Program-made: the position numbers and the translations under genes
In this document: positions 37,801-48,700 of the stretch, in pieces
How positions within the stretch are numbered: the first letter of the stretch is position 1
Layout of the letters: every line of letters begins with the position of its first letter
The notes under the pieces: generated by a model
Database searches by the model: none
The model's input: the letters and a program-made list of their open reading frames with translations, nothing else
What the model was told of the DNA's origin: nothing
Source: Solenopsis invicta
Taxonomy: Eukaryota; Arthropoda; Insecta; Hymenoptera; Formicidae
Reading direction: 5' to 3'
DNA: 64,000 nucleotides
Assembly (NCBI RefSeq): GCF_016802725.1
Contig: NC_052666.1
Coordinates: forward strand, 30,284,997-30,348,996

Positions 37801-40049
37801 TTATAACACTCCCTTGATCGGCAAAGACGGTAGCCAAGAAGAAGAATCATCTTTTAATTGGTCGTACTTCAACTTATTTACAAGAATGCTGGTTACAATT
37901 TTGTCCACATCATGTGTCTGCCCATAGTAATCCACAAACAGGCCTTCAGGGTCTATCAAATATATAATGATCGTATGATCCACCTGAAAAAAAAAATAGA
38001 ATTAATCAAATCGCTTATTTGTTTAATTGTAAGATATAAGATATACATTTTATTTCACCCATTTGCTGCAATGACTTATTGCCGTAACTCAAAAAACAAG
38101 GTTTCTTAGTTTTGAAATTTATTAATATTGTATTGCTATTTATTTGAATTATGAAAATTCATTATTTTATACTACAAATTCATCAAATATAATTTTTTAA
38201 GGAAAATTCGATTAGAAGTGAAAATTCTCGCAAGTGATTTCCATCGTATTTATACATTTGATTTGTAGTATAAAATGAGCTTTCAATATCTCATGTGCTC
38301 AGACAATTTGTTTCGTGACTATATAAGATTATTTTGTTTATTTTATATTATTCCGCCATTATTTTAATTTTACTTCTCTATATATTTTCAGACTAATTTC
38401 ATTTTTAAAGCAACAATTTAATCTGCTGATCACAGAAATAAATATATCAGCTCTAGAATATCATTCAGTGTATTAAATTCTCATCATAATTCTCCATTTT
38501 TTTGCAGACAATTCAAAAGTGATAATTTTTTAGTTGTTACAGCAAATAAGCGATTATTAAATTGCTTTACTATATAAATTGATTCACTAACGATATAATC
38601 ATCATCTTGATCCTTAGGGCCGCTACTGTGGTAAACTCTATACGCCTTACACGCTTGTCCAACTTGTTCGATGTTGCCAGTGAGACCGATAATCTTGTCA
38701 GAGAATTCCTTGACATATTTGCCGACAACGGTGGGTGTATCTCTAACTGGATCCACCGATATGAAAATTGGTTGTATCTTCAAATTATGTTCTTTTTCTG
38801 CGAATAAAAATTACGTACCATCAACGAAGTGCAAGAATACAAAAGTAAGTACTACTTGTTATTATTATCAGGGTTGGACGTTTACAAAAAAATGGAAATA
38901 ATCTATATTACATGCGTATAATACAAACTATGTAAATTATATTTTATTGTAAATAAATTTCAAATAAAAATCATATGTAAATAATAATTTATAACTCATA
39001 AACAATTCATATTTTATCAATAATGAAAATAATACTGCTTCTTTATTTTTAATATTACTTTATCAATATAATCAATGTAAAATCAGATATTAGCAATCTG
39101 TCTTGATTATTTTTTTCTGTACTGTTAATTTATAATAATTAATATTGCTTGTCTACATTCATGTAGACAGATTCATGTAATCATAAATATATAATCTATG
39201 TAGACATAATCATGAAATTTACAGCACAAACCTGATTACAATCTAATATACTCACCAAGAGTGTCTACCACTTTTGTCATCTTTTCGATTTCATCGGGGC
39301 AGACATCTGGGCAGTGTGTAAATCCAAAATATATCATTACCCACTGCCCCAAGAAATCATCGGACTTTATTGTCTTTCCCTCTGAATTCACCAACTCGAA
39401 TTTACCACCAATCTTAGCTTTGCCCAACTGCCGCCTTCTTTCTCGTGCCATAGATTTATCTTTTTCATCTCTGAGATGATGCACATAGAACACTAGTCCA
39501 GCACCAACAATACCGGAAACTGTCAAACTTTTCCATGTAATCGGTGATTTCTTTATTTTAGGTTGCTTGGGCAAATTAGACTGTTGATTTATCACATTTG
39601 ACGTATTTATATACCTAGACTGAATGAACAAGCCATTTAAATCTAAAGAAAAATTCCACAAATAATTTTATATAAACAAAAAGAGATTTACTGTTATTAT
39701 GGAAATTAAATTATTTTTAAAAGTCAATAATGTAAGATTCACATGTATATACTAATTTGATAATCATATGATTAATAATTTACAAATGTCACATAACAAG
39801 TCTGATATTTTTTTAACATTTATAATCTAATGTTCATCAATACTTCAATAAAAATAAAAAAGTTTTTATTTCTTATATAAAAAAGTTAAAATAAATATAA
39901 CTAAATTACATAGAAATATGCAATACAGTGCAAAATACATTTAATATTTTTTAACGTATAACAAATTTTTCATGAAAGATTACCTTTGTAAAAACGTGAT
40001 GAGTACTCCTATTTAATGACGCAATAAATCTTAATATTAATGTTGACAT
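37801..40049 (-). CDS. SCO1: SCO1-type copper chaperone for cytochrome c oxidase (4 exons)
   Basis: Exons on the minus strand: 40049-39984, 39619-39256, 38797-38592, 37983-37801, giving 272 residues with every phase consistent. SCO proteins deliver copper to the CuA site of cytochrome c oxidase from the mitochondrial inner membrane, facing the intermembrane space. The N-terminus [20 protein letters not shown] lacks acidic residues and fits a mitochondrial targeting peptide. One membrane segment lies at about residues 53-69. The thioredoxin-like domain carries the copper ligands CPDVC (Cys125, Cys129) and the distal histidine in VDHT (about His215), the spacing seen in animal SCO1. QPIFISVDP and the tail strand [10 protein letters not shown] also match the family. 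Length is close to other animal SCO proteins. SCO1 versus SCO2 cannot be told apart here; most insects have a single gene. Confidence 0.95.
38168..38278. repeat. Short foldback repeat in a SCO1 intron (related copy at 53,630-53,755)
   Basis: TTTTATACTACAAATTCATC on the left is mirrored by ATTTGATTTGTAGTATAAAA on the right, with TATAATTTTTTAAGGAAAAT inside. A related unit with TATAATTTTTTGCAGGAAAA and a TTGTAGTAAAATAAAC end lies in an IntS1 intron. Confidence 0.6.
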
Positions 40050-41257
40050 TATTGCATCGAAAAATTGAAATTCGGGAAGAAAAGAGGTTATACTGCCGGC
40101 CACTCTTCAGTGTTCTGTTCAGTTCTGTTGTAATTGTACTGAATTGTACACACACAATCAAAGGGTCAATTTGTTTGAAATAGATGCCGCTATCTTCCAG
40201 CTAGAAATAATTTTTTACCATCAGTGGTAATGTTCTACAATTTCGATAAATTACCGATAAAAATATTAATCATCAAAAATCACAATATCAAGAAAATTTA
40301 ACAAAATAATAAACATTCATATTTTATTTGTTATCTATCTCACATTTTTTGTAAAAATAGTAAATAACAACGAAAAACATAAAATTTTAAAAATAAGAAA
40401 ATTTCTTTTTTTTCCAAGATTTAAACGGAAAAATTTTCTATGAATTATGAAATCAAAAATAGAAATTTGAAGAAATTTTTATTTTTCCATAGAAATTATT
40501 TATTTATTATAAATACCTACGAAATAGTAAAGTACCACAAATTATAATATTCTTTGTTTCGCCAGAAAATACATTTCTCAAATTATTAAATATTTATCTA
40601 ATTATAAACGTTGTGCCATAAATTTCAAGATTACATTAACATAAATCTTTCATGTTGATAATACAATGTAAATTAGTATAAATTAAATAACACAATACAG
40701 AAAAAAATAATTAAGCTATAAGATTGCTAATGCATGAAATTTTAATATTAATAAAATAAAAATATATAATATTATAAAAAAATAATATTAAGATACAATA
40801 AAAAATTTTCAAATAAAATATAATTTTTATACTACTTTTTATAAAATCTGAATTTTTTGTGATTCATGGATCATTATTTACATATACGTAAAACATAGTT
40901 CACATAATGCACATATGTAATATAGATTATTTATATTTTACATGTAAACGCTCAACCCTGATTATAATTATTACCGTATAAGTACATATAACATTTCTTC
41001 ACACATATTAGATAAATAAAATATTAAATTCTCACGAACTATTGAGTTTAACGATATTTTATTCCATATATAGTGTACAAAAAAATGTCATAGTGACAAA
41101 AATGCACGAACGTGATGACAAGTCAATAGATGATAGATTGTTCATGTATTTACAGAAATACATCTTCCAAATTATAAGCTGCAAAAGATTCGAAGAATAT
41201 TGATGAGAAAACGAATATCAATGATCGAATTAGCGTTTATATAATAGTACACGAGTT
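40050..41257. other. AT-rich spacer between SCO1 and prefoldin 1
   Basis: No gene is visible. Both flanking genes are on the minus strand, so this holds the SCO1 promoter (near 40,050-40,200, slightly less AT-rich) and the prefoldin 3' untranslated region (near 41,000-41,257). No repeat structure stands out. Confidence 0.5.
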
Positions 41258-41638
41258 TTAACCCGAGGTCTCCTTGCTTTGTTTCTGCTGAATCATTTCT
41301 CTAATTTCGTTTTCGCTCTCCTTCAAATTACGCTGTAGATATGCTTTATTATTCTCTAGCGTCTTGATCTTCTCGTCGGAAGTTTTTATTTTATTTTCCA
41401 AATTGTCCTGAATATTCCCCATCTTATCTAAAAGGAACATTCGACCAACAGACTCGTACATCCTTGTGTCGTTGGGAAGAATGCTAATCTCCTTTACTGT
41501 GAGTTCCGCCCGCTGCTTTGTACGCCGCAACTTGTCGATTTGTATATCAGCCAACTTTAACTTTTGCTTGGTGTCCACCATCTTCTCGTGCAGCTTTGAG
41601 AAGGCTTGTTTCAATTCCTCGTCTAGTACTTTTGACAT
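41258..41638 (-). CDS. PFDN1: Prefoldin subunit 1 (beta-type)
   Basis: A single uninterrupted 126-codon frame. Prefoldin is a cytosolic hexamer (two alpha-type, four beta-type subunits) that holds unfolded actin and tubulin and passes them to the CCT chaperonin. The protein is two long coiled-coil helices separated by a short hairpin. KLKLADIQIDKLRRTKQRAE and the central YESVGRMFLLDK match the beta-class PFDN1 signature, as does the C-terminal helix with NKAYLQRNLKESENEIREM. Length is close to the usual ~122 residues and the start aligns with the family start. The ATG is preceded by AATCAAG, a possible splice acceptor, so a 5' untranslated exon further upstream is possible. Confidence 0.95.
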   Translation of the reverse strand: MSKVLDEELKQAFSKLHEKMVDTKQKLKLADIQIDKLRRTKQRAELTVKEISILPNDTRMYESVGRMFLLDKMGNIQDNLENKIKTSDEKIKTLENNKAYLQRNLKESENEIREMIQQKQSKETSG

Positions 41639-41699
41639 CCTTGATTATCACAATGTTGTCAATGAATAAACTTACAAAAAATTACCCTGAAAATATTTT

Positions 41700-43799
41700 A
41701 AAAGGATACTTATTCTATTAATTACATTTAATTGTTATATTAACAAGTAAATAATTATGTTACATCAAATTAGAAGATCAATTTTTATTATTATATATAT
41801 ATATATTTTTTTTTTATATTTATATATATACATTTTTTTCTATATATATAAAAAATAATGAAAAATTCTGAAAATAATTTTTACTGTGGAGAATATATGG
41901 TCTGTTTTCTGTATGTACCATTTTTGTTTTCTTTTTCTCTTTACATTATAGAAAAAAAAAGAAAACCAAATTACGAAATTCAGTTGAAAAGAACAGTCCA
42001 TGTATATTCTGTCTAAAATTTACATAAAAATTTTCTTCAAAATTTTTACAAAAATTTAAAAATTTTCAGAATTTTTATAATTTTATGAGTTTTTAGAAAA
42101 CTCGAATTTTTTTTTACAAACTGAAACACTTTTCAAAAAAGTTAAAAAAGTTTACGTTTTTTCTAAAATCCTTCATTATAACTTCTAAAATATTTTAAGA
42201 TTTCTGAGATTTTATTTTATAAATCACTAATAAAATTTTAGAAAATCTGACAAAGTATCTTTTAGAAATTATGAGATGAGAAATCTTAGAATATTTCAGA
42301 ATTCGCATATATATATAATTCTAAGAAAAAATACAGGTTTTCTCAGTATTTTTAAAAAGTGTTTTAATTCATATAAAAATTCTGAGAAAAAATTTCATGG
42401 TTATGTTTATATAGCACTGACTGTTTTATATTATAGCGCTGGCAAGAAATCGCTTTTACTTCGAAACTAGTCAAATAAAAAGTTAGCTAAAATTTTGACT
42501 TCTTACCTTGAATTTCTTCTGGGGCAACGTCGTGAATTGTATTTTTTGTTGATGCACAATGTTCCTAACCATATACGACAAATACCGCCGTTCGTGGTAC
42601 AGACACGAAGTGAGTTACGTTCAGTCTGGTTCCGTCTTCCGTCACGTTTCGATTATCGAGGTCGGCGAGTATACCGATGCGTTCGATATCTTTGAACTTC
42701 ATACATCATATCCTAACCTCGAAAATTTATAAATAAATAGAAAAAGTGAGAAAAGATTAAATGTATTGTTTGTATAATAATGTATTGTTTTGTAAAAAAA
42801 ATTAGAAGATTTACGTAATTCATCAAGCTGATGAGTAATTACTCCGTAACCTCAAAAAGAAAGTGAAGCCGCATAACCTACCAACCTCTGTCGAGCTGTC
42901 TCAAAAAAATAAATAAAATAAGAAAAAAAATTGTTTACAACGTACGTCACTAAAATCAGAATAAGGTTTGTAATGAAATATTGATATTTATTTGTCAATT
43001 GATAATTATTATATGTATAAGGTAAAATTTGTCAAATACAATATGACATAAAAGTTATACAATATTTATACATATTTTTTGACAAGCAACAATGTTTTTT
43101 TTGCATTAACTGATTTATTTTTTTATTCTGTACATAAATATTAAGGTACATACATCAAAATATGGCACATGATAAAATATAAAATATCTATACTATTAAT
43201 TTTTCAATAACTTTATCTTAGTACTTTTATATACAGGAAAATGTTAAATGTAATAGAGCAAAGATTATGTAATTACATATTTTTTTGAAAAGCAATTATG
43301 TGTTTTCTTTACACTAATTGATTCTTATTAATCCGTGCATAAAAGAATTAAGACATAGTTGTCAAAAAGTGAATAGTTTATCAGAGAAATTTTATATTTT
43401 ATGTCGAAAAATGCTAGAATAAAATATACATAAAATATTTCTTAAACTATTAATTTTTCAATAACTTTACCGTAATATTTTTATATGCAAAATAATTAGA
43501 GATATCATATTGCAATAAAAAAAATCTTACAATTCCATTTTTTTAAAATGGTGATATCTTTAAACAACCTTAAATAATTAGTTTTTTCAAAAATTAATTT
43601 TATTATTTGTTCCTCTCCAGACCATACAACTTTTGTCTGGGACGTTTTTCTGTATCTTCTGTATTTTTTTTAAATATTTGGTCTATTACATTTAATATTT
43701 TTCATCCCATATACATATCCATTGTAACATTATTATATCAATCAAACAGGTTATGATACAGCGAGATTAGGAGAAAGCTGTTTTTCTTGATAGCAAACA
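41700..43799. other. Non-coding spacer between prefoldin 1 and the NXF paralogue
   Basis: Apart from the patch at 42,490-42,720 no gene is visible. About 42,000-42,290 is a diverged copy of the repeat at 35,870-36,190. At 43,619-43,656 there is a fragment (CCATACAACTTTTGTCTGGG) of the terminal repeat of the mariner-type element at 10,274-11,138. The rest is AT-rich. Confidence 0.5.
42490..42720 (-). promoter_or_regulatory. Possible 5' untranslated exon with a 45-codon upstream ORF, upstream of prefoldin 1
   Basis: This is a patch of moderate GC content in AT-rich DNA. Read on the minus strand it contains an ATG at about 42,700 followed by a 45-codon frame starting MKFKDIERIGILADLDNRNV and ending in TAG near 42,563. 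It then runs to a strong donor, TTCAAG|GTAAGA, at about 42,507. The nearest downstream acceptor on this strand is AATCAAG just before the prefoldin ATG. A leader exon of prefoldin 1 carrying an upstream ORF would explain both sites. It could also be the first exon of an unrecognised gene. The frame matches no family I know. Confidence 0.3.
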
Positions 43800-45437
43800 A
43801 TGGCATCGCCAATAAAATTGGAAACAAATCCACCAACAACGAGTCAAACTGGAGCCATACCTCCATGGGAGCCCCACAGGATCACCTACCTCAAACCATC
43901 CTTCGACGTCACAGAGATGGCCCTTGCATGCCGCAGGGACCTTTGGCACAAGTTTATCATCTTTGACGGCGGTTTATACATGCGCAACGAAGTCCTGCGC
44001 GCATTCATAACTGCATGCGAGCCGGCGCTCCTGGTGCCGATTATGTACACTATCGAGGACAAGAATAAAAGTACGTTTCTCGCGAAATGCGGCGGCAATG
44101 CGATAGAAAACCTCGTAAAGCAGGGGATGTGTATAACGCTGCCCGGTGGCCAGGAGTTGCGCATGGACATCGTGCTGGGGTACCTTGGTGCGCAGGAGCT
44201 GCGGGTGAACACGAACAAGATCATAGCAGAGGCCTTGCATGCTCGGTATGAGCCGATGAAGAAGGTGTTTAATCTGGACGACTTCGAGAACGAGAAGGCC
44301 CTTGGTTCGATATTTTGCCCAATCTCCATTCCAAAGATCTTTGATATGGTCCTGCGTTGCAGCAAGTTAGGCATCATAAGCAACAATCGCGAGTCCCAGC
44401 AAACGCGACTGCCTGTGCGCGAGTTGAGCTTGAGGTACAACAAGCTCAGAGCCATCATCCTATTCGACAAGTTCTTCAGCTACCATCTGACCAAATTAGA
44501 CCTGCGACACAATCAGATCCTAGACGTGGAGTATCTGCGTTACTTCTGCGAGTTTAAGATAAGCGAGCTCTGGTTGGACGGAAATCCACTGTGCACCAGG
44601 TACACCACCTCTCAGGAATATGTACAGGCGGTGAAAAACGTTTTCCCACATTTGCAGAAGTTGGACGGGGTTGTCATAGGGATGGAACAGAAATTCGTGC
44701 CGAACATACAGAGTAATTATCTCAGTAATGGAACGAAAATTCCTCTGATCAGGCAATTTGTCAAGCACTTCTTCACGCTATACGATCAAGAGGATAGAAT
44801 AGTAATGCATGGCCTGTACGATAAAAACGCATTCTATTCCATGACGTTTGGCGGTACATCGAATCACGTGCACAAAGAGATCATCAAAACGTTTTCCACA
44901 AATAGAAATCTGTTGAAATTCGCCGACTACGCTAAGTGCCACGAGTTCTTGTTTTGGGGATCTGAAAAGATAATCACCGCCCTGCAACGGCAACCACCGA
45001 CGACGCACGATTTCAAGACGTTTCACGTCGACTTGTTACACGAGGACGATAATCACTTAGTCATTTCAGTGCAAGGGCTATTTTCATTTCGACTGGTAAT
45101 CTGTCCGCCTATGCTATTCAACAGAACCTTCATCATCATACGAAAAGAAGACAATGAATACTGTATTGTCAATGATCAGTATTACATCGATAGTACATTC
45201 ACTAATGCAGGTAACGAAGTAAAATTCGAACCAAGACCCGTGCCTAAATTTACTCCAACGGTGCTCAGTGTGTCGGAGAAAGAACAACTAATTAGATTTT
45301 TACATGAACTTACCACAATGAATGTTCGACACTGTTACAAATATCTTGCGGAGGCGAATTGGGATATAAAAAGTGCAATCACTATGTTTATGAAGCATTA
45401 TTCGGTCAATGACGTTCCTCCACAAGCTTTTGAATAA
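43800..45437 (+). CDS. NXF-type mRNA export receptor, intronless paralogue
   Basis: 545 codons without an intron. NXF proteins (NXF1/TAP and relatives) bind mRNA adaptors and carry mRNPs through nuclear pores with NXT1/p15. Domain order is typical: RNP-type RNA-binding fold at about 48-126 (WHKFIIFDGG...), leucine-rich repeats at about 176-290 (LSLRYNKL, KLDLRHNQI, LWLDGNPLC), NTF2-like domain at about 312-467 (LIRQFVKHFFTLYD), and a TAP-C/UBA-like FG-binding domain at about 489-545 with NWDIKSAITMF and the closing VPPQAF. The basic, glycine/arginine-rich N-terminal region of canonical NXF1 is largely absent. Sequence in the RNA-binding and LRR parts looks diverged from NXF1. A fully open single exon in a region of intron-rich genes suggests a retrocopy that kept function, or an Nxf2/Nxf3-like paralogue. 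It converges on IntS1. Confidence 0.85.
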   Translation: MASPIKLETNPPTTSQTGAIPPWEPHRITYLKPSFDVTEMALACRRDLWHKFIIFDGGLYMRNEVLRAFITACEPALLVPIMYTIEDKNKSTFLAKCGGNAIENLVKQGMCITLPGGQELRMDIVLGYLGAQELRVNTNKIIAEALHARYEPMKKVFNLDDFENEKALGSIFCPISIPKIFDMVLRCSKLGIISNNRESQQTRLPVRELSLRYNKLRAIILFDKFFSYHLTKLDLRHNQILDVEYLRYFCEFKISELWLDGNPLCTRYTTSQEYVQAVKNVFPHLQKLDGVVIGMEQKFVPNIQSNYLSNGTKIPLIRQFVKHFFTLYDQEDRIVMHGLYDKNAFYSMTFGGTSNHVHKEIIKTFSTNRNLLKFADYAKCHEFLFWGSEKIITALQRQPPTTHDFKTFHVDLLHEDDNHLVISVQGLFSFRLVICPPMLFNRTFIIIRKEDNEYCIVNDQYYIDSTFTNAGNEVKFEPRPVPKFTPTVLSVSEKEQLIRFLHELTTMNVRHCYKYLAEANWDIKSAITMFMKHYSVNDVPPQAFE

Positions 45438-45712
45438 CTATACGATGTTAGCTTTGATAATATTGCAGAGAATAATTTTGTAAAGTAAATAACATATGTA
45501 TATGTCATTTATAAAAAATACACATAAAATTTTGTATCGTTCTCATTTGTATTTAAATAATTATATTACTGGTACTTTATGATATAAATGATCTTATATC
45601 TTAAACATATTGGAAGGAAAGAGACAAAAATCTTCTGCCTGTCTTGTCTTTTAATTGTAAAAAAGTTTTACGCGTAATATTTACAAAACTAATAGATTAA
45701 CAGTTTTAAATG
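45438..45712. other. Convergent 3' ends of the NXF paralogue and IntS1
   Basis: 275 bp separate the NXF stop codon (+) from the IntS1 stop codon (-). Both 3' untranslated regions and poly(A) sites must lie here or overlap. I saw no canonical AATAAA close to either stop, so variant signals are likely. Confidence 0.5.
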
Positions 45713-48700
45713 TTAACAACCTTGCTGCGTATTTAATAGAGCTATAGTTTTGGTGATGTAGGGTATCGTGTTGACGTTCGAGTTTACTCCCAACTCAAAC
45801 ACCCTCTGCATCAACGGTAAAGCGTGTTCTGTAATGTAAAAAAGCAAAAGAGAAATTTATGACTTTGTAAAATTATTATCGTATCTCGATATCGAGATAT
45901 AAATCATATAGCAACGCAAAAGCATTAATTTAATTATAATTAATAGTTATAAAATATGTACAATATAATTTTATAATTATAATCTAAAATTCTAAAAGTA
46001 TAATCTAAAAAATTATAGATTTTATATTATAATTATAAATTTACTTATAATGAATCATATAAATGCATTTCTTATTCAAATAAAAGTTAATATTTAAAAA
46101 TATTATTAAAAACTAAATACTATAATAATTTAAAATTTGAAATTTTAGTAATATAAATCTTTAGATATTTATTAACAATCTAAACTTAATAAGCTAAAAA
46201 TTTGGTTTTATCTAAATTCTATAGATAAACAATTGCGTATCAATACATTATTATAATAATAAAACTTTTATCAAAATTTTAATAATCATGTTACAGAAAT
46301 CAATTTTACCTTGCATGCATAACACGATATCTGGCAATTTTTCTAAAGCTGACATAAGAACGTCCGCTCTATGACTATCGAGACATCTTTGAAATGCGGA
46401 CAATATGTTTGCATTTGATGAGGGACGGTGCTTCAGTGCTCTAGCAAGTATATTGTGAGCGAGAGATCTGATATTACCCTGTGGTGATACAAGTAATTCG
46501 GCTATGTTGTCCGTTATGGGATCTAAAACTGATGGTTTTCGCATCGACACGTGATCGATCTCTTGAAGCGCGTTGAATACATCTGCAAAAGATGAAACAA
46601 TTTTTAAGATCATTCTTTCGTATTAGAATACATATAATAAGAAAGACTGAAATATTGCTTATATAGAAGGCTAAATAATTTTTTTATTCTTTGTATTAAT
46701 TGAATGACTTTACAATTTAAACAGGATGTTTAATACCTGGACAAAATCTGGATTTTCCAGAAATTTTTTTTCTTAACCCTTAAAAATCTCGCGAGTTTTC
46801 ATACAATTTTATGCTTAAACATTTTTTGCAATTTTATTTTAAATTTAATCTTTTTCTGAAAAAAATTGTTTCTTTGATCGTTTTTTTCTTAATATTGTAA
46901 AATGTCGGTAATTGGTTAGTAATAAATATTGTATGTACATTCACGTTATATATTCTTATGTAACTTGCAAATTTTCATTTAAAAAATCGAGGTGACCAAT
47001 AGAAGACAACATTATATTGTAGTGAGCGTTTGCTATACTGTTCTATAGGTTTCGCAACATTAATTGTAAAACAAGGGTATATATAATCTCGTAGAATCCT
47101 TATTTTTTACTATATATTTATAGTATTGCTTGTCTTTCTAATTTATTTTAAAGTTGCATTAAAAATTTATGTAATCTTCCTTGAAATTTTGAATAAAAAT
47201 ATCTGGAAAATTCAGAAATTCTCAGAGAATCTTTTTATAAGATTTGAGTAAATTCCCTGTTGGAATGATGCATAAGCTCCGTGTAAAAACGATTGACTTG
47301 TAGTCAGTGAGTTCCAAGTTCAATCCTGACTTTTATCCCATACATGCCTCATGTGTTTTTTTATAAAAGATTAATTGGAGAGTTGAAGGATGAATAAGAC
47401 TTTAAGTGGTATATTTCCCACATTGCGGGAATCCATATTTCAATAAGATTGAATAAACTCCTTGTTGAATGATGTTTAATAGAGTTACTTATCGTACCTT
47501 CACCATGCATCTTAGTGAGTGTAGGTAGCATCGATTGCCAATGTTGTGGAAAAGTGGATTCCGGGGGATGCAGTGCAGGAGTTATGGTGATTAAAACATC
47601 ATCTGCGTCTTCTCCCTCTCTCGGTATTGGTATCCCCGACACGAGTGTCCTCAAAGCGGGTACGTTTGAATAATTTATCTGTAACTCACTGTACACGCAC
47701 ATATAAATTATACATGTAAACATATCGAATTCAATAAAATAAATCACTTGCACCGCGTGTAAAAGATAACTTACTGTAAAACATGCGTGTGTTTCTGAAG
47801 ATATTTCATTGCTCGTTGTGGATCATGAGATATATACGACTGTAGTAATGATACAAATCTGTTCAGCAAGTTGACGAGATCTTTCATATATCCATAATTC
47901 TATAAACAAAATCGTACAGAATGATCATATAGAATGATTGTTATGATTGTGATTGTTTGAACGATTTGTTTGAAACAACAAGAAGCAATAAGATACATTG
48001 AAAATTCTATGATAATACTAGTTTACAAAAGAAATACTTTCTTTAATTATTTTGAATCAGAGAAGGTGTTTCTCATAGATTTTTGCGTGCCTTATGTACT
48101 GAAGTTTGTGGTATCATTTTCAGCATCCAAAAATCTATAAGAAACACCTTGTCTGGTTTAAAATAATTTTTAGATATAAACTAGTGTAATTAATGAAGAC
48201 TAAATCATTAAGTTTTTTTTTTTTTTTTTGAATGTGTAAATTTGTGATACCTGAAAACACTGGAAATAATTTTCCAAAGTATTCTCCAACGCAGTTTCGT
48301 GTTGCTCGTTAAATAGATGCGGCTGCAATAGCTCTAGTAAGCCCATTACTTGTTGAAAAAGAGCCCAATGGTGGCCAGTTTTAAAAAGACTAAAATCGAG
48401 GTAACATCTTCCCATCAAGGAGGATGCTAACATAGGCAATTGTCGCAGCACCAATATAGGATGCACCGCGGCCATTTTTCTCGCGCACAGTTCGAATTCC
48501 TGAGACTTGGAACTCCAGGACTTTTGTCTCGGGGTCGCTGCCAGAGCCGTCAACAGTGAGTGGCTCATGCAATCGAGCATCGAGCCCGTCCAGTCTGTTA
48601 TTTTCGAACCATCGACGAACTTGCTCGCCTGTAAGGTGTTGAGGTAACAAATGACTTTCGGTATCTTCATGTACATGTGTAGTAGAAACTGATGCGCCAT

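Noticed and set aside
43886..44470. 194-codon minus-strand frame
   Set aside because: Antisense shadow of the NXF paralogue.
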